NCBI GenBank assembly: GCA_015490395.1
Contig: WFXX01000228.1
Coordinates: 1 to 8,324 of the forward strand
Direction of reading: 5' to 3'
Source of the DNA: Gammaproteobacteria bacterium
Lineage (GTDB): Bacteria; Pseudomonadota; Gammaproteobacteria; DRLM01
Length of the DNA: 8,324 nt
Positions 6,269-8,324 of the stretch are shown in pieces. The notes beneath the pieces are model-generated. The model saw only the letters and a list, made by a program, of their open reading frames with translations. It searched no databases and had not been told where the DNA came from. The first letter of the stretch is position 1, and each line of letters starts with the position of its first letter. Position numbers and translations under genes: made by a program.

Positions 6269-6290
6269 GCCGCGCCCGTCGAGGCGCGGC
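6269..6290 (+). promoter_or_regulatory. Hairpin in the corA 5' leader
   Basis: GCCGCGCC (6269-6276) and GGCGCGGC (6283-6290) form a perfect 8-bp GC stem with a 6-base loop. The stem ends four bases before GGAAGGAG (6295-6302), the corA ribosome binding site. It does not sequester that site itself. It could affect initiation or mRNA stability, but no T run follows, so it is not a terminator. Confidence 0.45.
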
Positions 6291-6308
6291 CTCCGGAAGG
6301 AGAGAGCC

Positions 6309-7256
6309 GTGCTGACCGCCTTCACCCTCCAGGGGGGACGCCTCGCCCAGATCCCGGCCGACGCCGCGTCCCTGGAGCGGGACGACGTGCTGTGGGTGGA
6401 CCTGGTGGACCCCACCCCGGAGGAGCGGGCCCGGGTGGAGGCCTTCTACCGCCAGCCCCTGCCGGCCCCCGACGAGGTGGAGGAGATCGAGGCCACGGCC
6501 CGCTTCTACGAGGACGCCGACGGGCTCCACATCCACTCCTTCTTCCTCCACGAGGCCGAGGGCCGGCCGCGCAACACCACGGTGGCCTTCACCCTGCGCG
6601 AGGGCCGGCTCTTCACCTTGCACGACCGGGACATCCCCGCCTTCCGGCTGTTCCGGCTCCGGGCCCGCCGGGAGGTGGGCCTGGCCCGGGACGCCCTCTC
6701 CATCCTCATCGCCCTGTTCGAGATCAAGGTGGAGGACCTGGCCGACACCATGGAGCAGGTGCACACGGGCCTGGAGAAGATCTCCCGGGAGGTGCTGGAG
6801 GAGAGCGAGGTGGACCTGGAGGATGCCATCGACGAGCTGGCCCGTCACGAGGACCTCAACGGGAAGGTGCGCCTGTGCCTGATGGACACCCGGCGGGCGC
6901 TGAACTTCCTGCTGCGCCGGCGCCGCCTGGACGAGGAGCTGGCCGAGCGGGCGCGGGAGGTGCTGCGCGACATCGACTCCCTGCTGCCCCACAACACCTT
7001 CCTCTTCGAGAAGGTGAACTTCCTGATGGACGCCGCCCTCGGCTTCATCAACATCGAGCAGAACCAGATCATCAAGACCTTCTCCATCGCGGCGGTGGTC
7101 TTCCTCCCGCCCACCCTCATCGCCAGCGTCTACGGCATGAACTTCCACCACATGCCGGAGCTGTCCTGGCGCTTCGGCTATCCGCTGGCCCTGGGCCTGA
7201 TGGTGCTCTCGGGGGTGGCCCCTTATTGGTACTTCAAGCGTAAGGGCTGGCTGTAG
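6309..7256 (+). CDS. corA: CorA magnesium/cobalt channel
   Basis: CorA is the homopentameric inner-membrane channel for Mg2+ uptake, also passing Co2+ and Ni2+. The 315 residues align along their length with E. coli CorA (316 aa). The cytoplasmic domain has EEIEATARFYEDADGLHIHS (58-77) and RLFTL, and the long helix has KVRLCLMDTRRALNFLLRR and LLPHNTFLFEKVNFLMDAA. Transmembrane helix 1 (about 257-275) ends in YGMN; the GMN selectivity filter is at 276-278. The MPEL loop follows at 282-285, and transmembrane helix 2 at 291-309 is followed by a basic KRKGWL end. All key features are intact. The start is GTG at 6309, supported by AAGGAG at 6297-6302, and the N terminus aligns with E. coli. Confidence 0.97.
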   Translation: MLTAFTLQGGRLAQIPADAASLERDDVLWVDLVDPTPEERARVEAFYRQPLPAPDEVEEIEATARFYEDADGLHIHSFFLHEAEGRPRNTTVAFTLREGRLFTLHDRDIPAFRLFRLRARREVGLARDALSILIALFEIKVEDLADTMEQVHTGLEKISREVLEESEVDLEDAIDELARHEDLNGKVRLCLMDTRRALNFLLRRRRLDEELAERAREVLRDIDSLLPHNTFLFEKVNFLMDAALGFINIEQNQIIKTFSIAAVVFLPPTLIASVYGMNFHHMPELSWRFGYPLALGLMVLSGVAPYWYFKRKGWL

Positions 7257-7260
7257 CGCG

Positions 7261-7746
7261 GTGGCGGACGGGGCTCAGGCGGGCCGCAAGCCGGTGCTGG
7301 GCTGGCGGGAGTGGGTGGCCCTGCCGGATCTGGGGGTGGAGGCCATCAAGGCCAAGGTGGACACCGGGGCCCGGACCTCGTCCCTCCACGCCTTCGACCT
7401 GCGCCCCTGCCGGGAGGGCGGCCGGTTGTGCGTGCGCTTCGGGCTCCATCCCCTGCAGCGGCGCTCGGACGTGGTGGTGCACTGCCTGGCCGAGGTGGTG
7501 GACCGACGGCTGGTCACGGACTCCGGCGGCCACCGGGAGTGGCGCTTCGTCATCGTCACCGGGCTGCAGGTGGGGCGGGAGCGTTGGCCGGTGGAGGTCA
7601 CCCTCACCGACCGCGAGGGGATGGGCTTCCGGATGCTGCTCGGGCGCAGCGCCCTGCAGGGCCGCTTCCTGGTGGACCCGGGCCGCTCCTACCTCAGCCG
7701 CCCGCCCCCGCCCCGTCCCCGGCGGCGGGAGCGGGACGGGCGCTGA
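7261..7746 (+). CDS. rimB: Retropepsin-like 'ATP-dependent zinc protease' family protein beside RimK
   Basis: A 161-residue protein of the small family annotated as ATP-dependent zinc protease (Zn_protease, COG4067), usually encoded next to rimK. The body has WREWVALPDLGVEAIKAK (15-32), then the aspartic-protease-like D34-T35-G36-A37, then RTSSLHAF (38-45), and later FVIVTGLQVG and MLLGRSAL. I see no HExxH or other zinc-protease motif, so the DTGA/LLGR arrangement suggests a retropepsin fold instead. In Pseudomonas a gene of this type is called rimB and works with RimK on ribosomal protein S6 glutamylation (from memory). The C terminus is a Pro/Arg-rich tail (about 145-161) with no clear domain. 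GTG at 7261, four bases after the corA stop, is the chosen start; no strong ribosome binding site is seen, which fits coupling to corA. Confidence 0.85.
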   Translation: MADGAQAGRKPVLGWREWVALPDLGVEAIKAKVDTGARTSSLHAFDLRPCREGGRLCVRFGLHPLQRRSDVVVHCLAEVVDRRLVTDSGGHREWRFVIVTGLQVGRERWPVEVTLTDREGMGFRMLLGRSALQGRFLVDPGRSYLSRPPPPRPRRRERDGR

Positions 7747-7749
7747 GCC

Positions 7750-8324
7750 ATGCGCATCGCTATCCTCTCCCGGGGCCGGAGCCTGTACTCCACCCGGCGC
7801 CTGGTGGAGGCGGCCGAGGTCCGGGGCCATGCCGTGGAGGTGATCGATCCCCTGCGCTGTTACATGGAGATCACCTCCGCCCATCCCATGGTCTACTACC
7901 AGGGGCGGGCCCTAGAGGGCTTCGACGCGGTGATCCCGCGCATCGGGCCCTCGGTGACCTTCTATGGCACCGCGGTGCTGCGCCAGTTCGAGATGATGGG
8001 GGTCTTCCCCCTCAACGAGTCGGTGGCCATCAGCCGGGCCCGGGACAAGCTGCGCAGCCTCCAGCTCCTGTCCCGGCGCGGCATCGGGCTGCCGCGCACG
8101 GGTTTCGCCGACAGCCCCGACGAGATCTCCCACGTCATCGACCTGGTGGGCGGCCCGCCGGTGGTCATCAAGCTGGTGGAGGGTACCCAGGGCATGGGCG
8201 TGGTCCTGGCCGAGACGCGCAAGGCCGCCCGCAGCGTCATCGAGGCCTTCATCGGGCTCAAGGCCAACATCCTGGTGCAGGAGTTCGTGGGCGAGTCGGC
8301 GGGGGTGGACCTCCGCTGCCTGGT
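7750..8324 (+). CDS. rimK: RimK, ribosomal protein S6 glutamate ligase (5' part)
   Basis: RimK is an ATP-grasp ligase that adds glutamate residues to the C terminus of ribosomal protein S6. The window holds 191 complete codons of an open frame that runs off the end (E. coli RimK is 300 aa), so the catalytic C-terminal part is missing here because the window ends. The N terminus MRIAILSRG, PRIGPSVTFYGTAVLRQFEM (63-82), PLNESVAISRARDKLRS (87-103), and the ATP-grasp loop KLVEGTQGMGVVLAE (141-155) match the family. K100 and K141 are at the expected ATP-contact lysines, and E178 of LVQEFV is conserved. ATG at 7750 is 4 bases after the preceding stop, with only a weak upstream GAG, so it is likely translated as part of the same message. 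Confidence 0.96.
   Translation, partial: MRIAILSRGRSLYSTRRLVEAAEVRGHAVEVIDPLRCYMEITSAHPMVYYQGRALEGFDAVIPRIGPSVTFYGTAVLRQFEMMGVFPLNESVAISRARDKLRSLQLLSRRGIGLPRTGFADSPDEISHVIDLVGGPPVVIKLVEGTQGMGVVLAETRKAARSVIEAFIGLKANILVQEFVGESAGVDLRCL

Noticed and set aside
6207..7151. 314-codon minus-strand open frame over corA
   Set aside because: Antisense shadow of a highly conserved gene.

Overview
The window is very GC-rich and gene-dense. It has the conserved order pheS-pheT-ihfA-MerR regulator, and most products resemble gammaproteobacterial homologues. The IHF-alpha, CorA and RimK matches, judged from memory of the E. coli proteins, are close enough that a high-GC gammaproteobacterium is the best guess. 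No species can be named.

Region 1 (1-4276, + strand) is a translation and nucleoid operon. A strong hairpin with a short T tract (9-35) precedes pheS, where E. coli has the pheST attenuator. pheS and pheT encode the two subunits of phenylalanyl-tRNA synthetase, ihfA encodes the alpha subunit of integration host factor, and a small MerR-family regulator overlaps the end of ihfA. Region 2 (about 4290-4455) is a promoter-like sequence followed by a complete tRNA-Pro gene with anticodon GGG and an encoded CCA.

Region 3 (4455-5488) has no intact gene. Reading the minus strand across frames gives the remains of a DUF2892-type small membrane protein. It is broken by a 28-bp insertion made of two exact 14-bp tandem copies and by a 2-nt shift in its WCPLY motif. 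Upstream of it on the same strand is a second, unidentified frame-shifted reading region with a signal-peptide-like start. Several hairpins, including a convergent terminator zone behind the tRNA, fill the rest.

Region 4 (5489-8324) starts with a minus-strand gene for a His/Met/Gly-rich exported protein of the Spy/CpxP/ZraP type, closed by a strong terminator. Divergent from it is a + strand cluster: corA (Mg2+/Co2+ channel), a small retropepsin-like protease gene of the 'ATP-dependent zinc protease' family (called rimB in Pseudomonas), and the first two thirds of rimK (ATP-grasp glutamate ligase for ribosomal protein S6). The last two are four bases or less from their upstream neighbours and are probably co-transcribed with corA.

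Most of the window is ordinary conserved core genome. The parts that repay attention are the decayed stretch between the tRNA and the Spy-like gene, the paired TTGACA repeat between pheS and pheT, and the hairpin in the corA leader. I see no convincing new defence system or mobile element, no CRISPR array and no insertion sequence.
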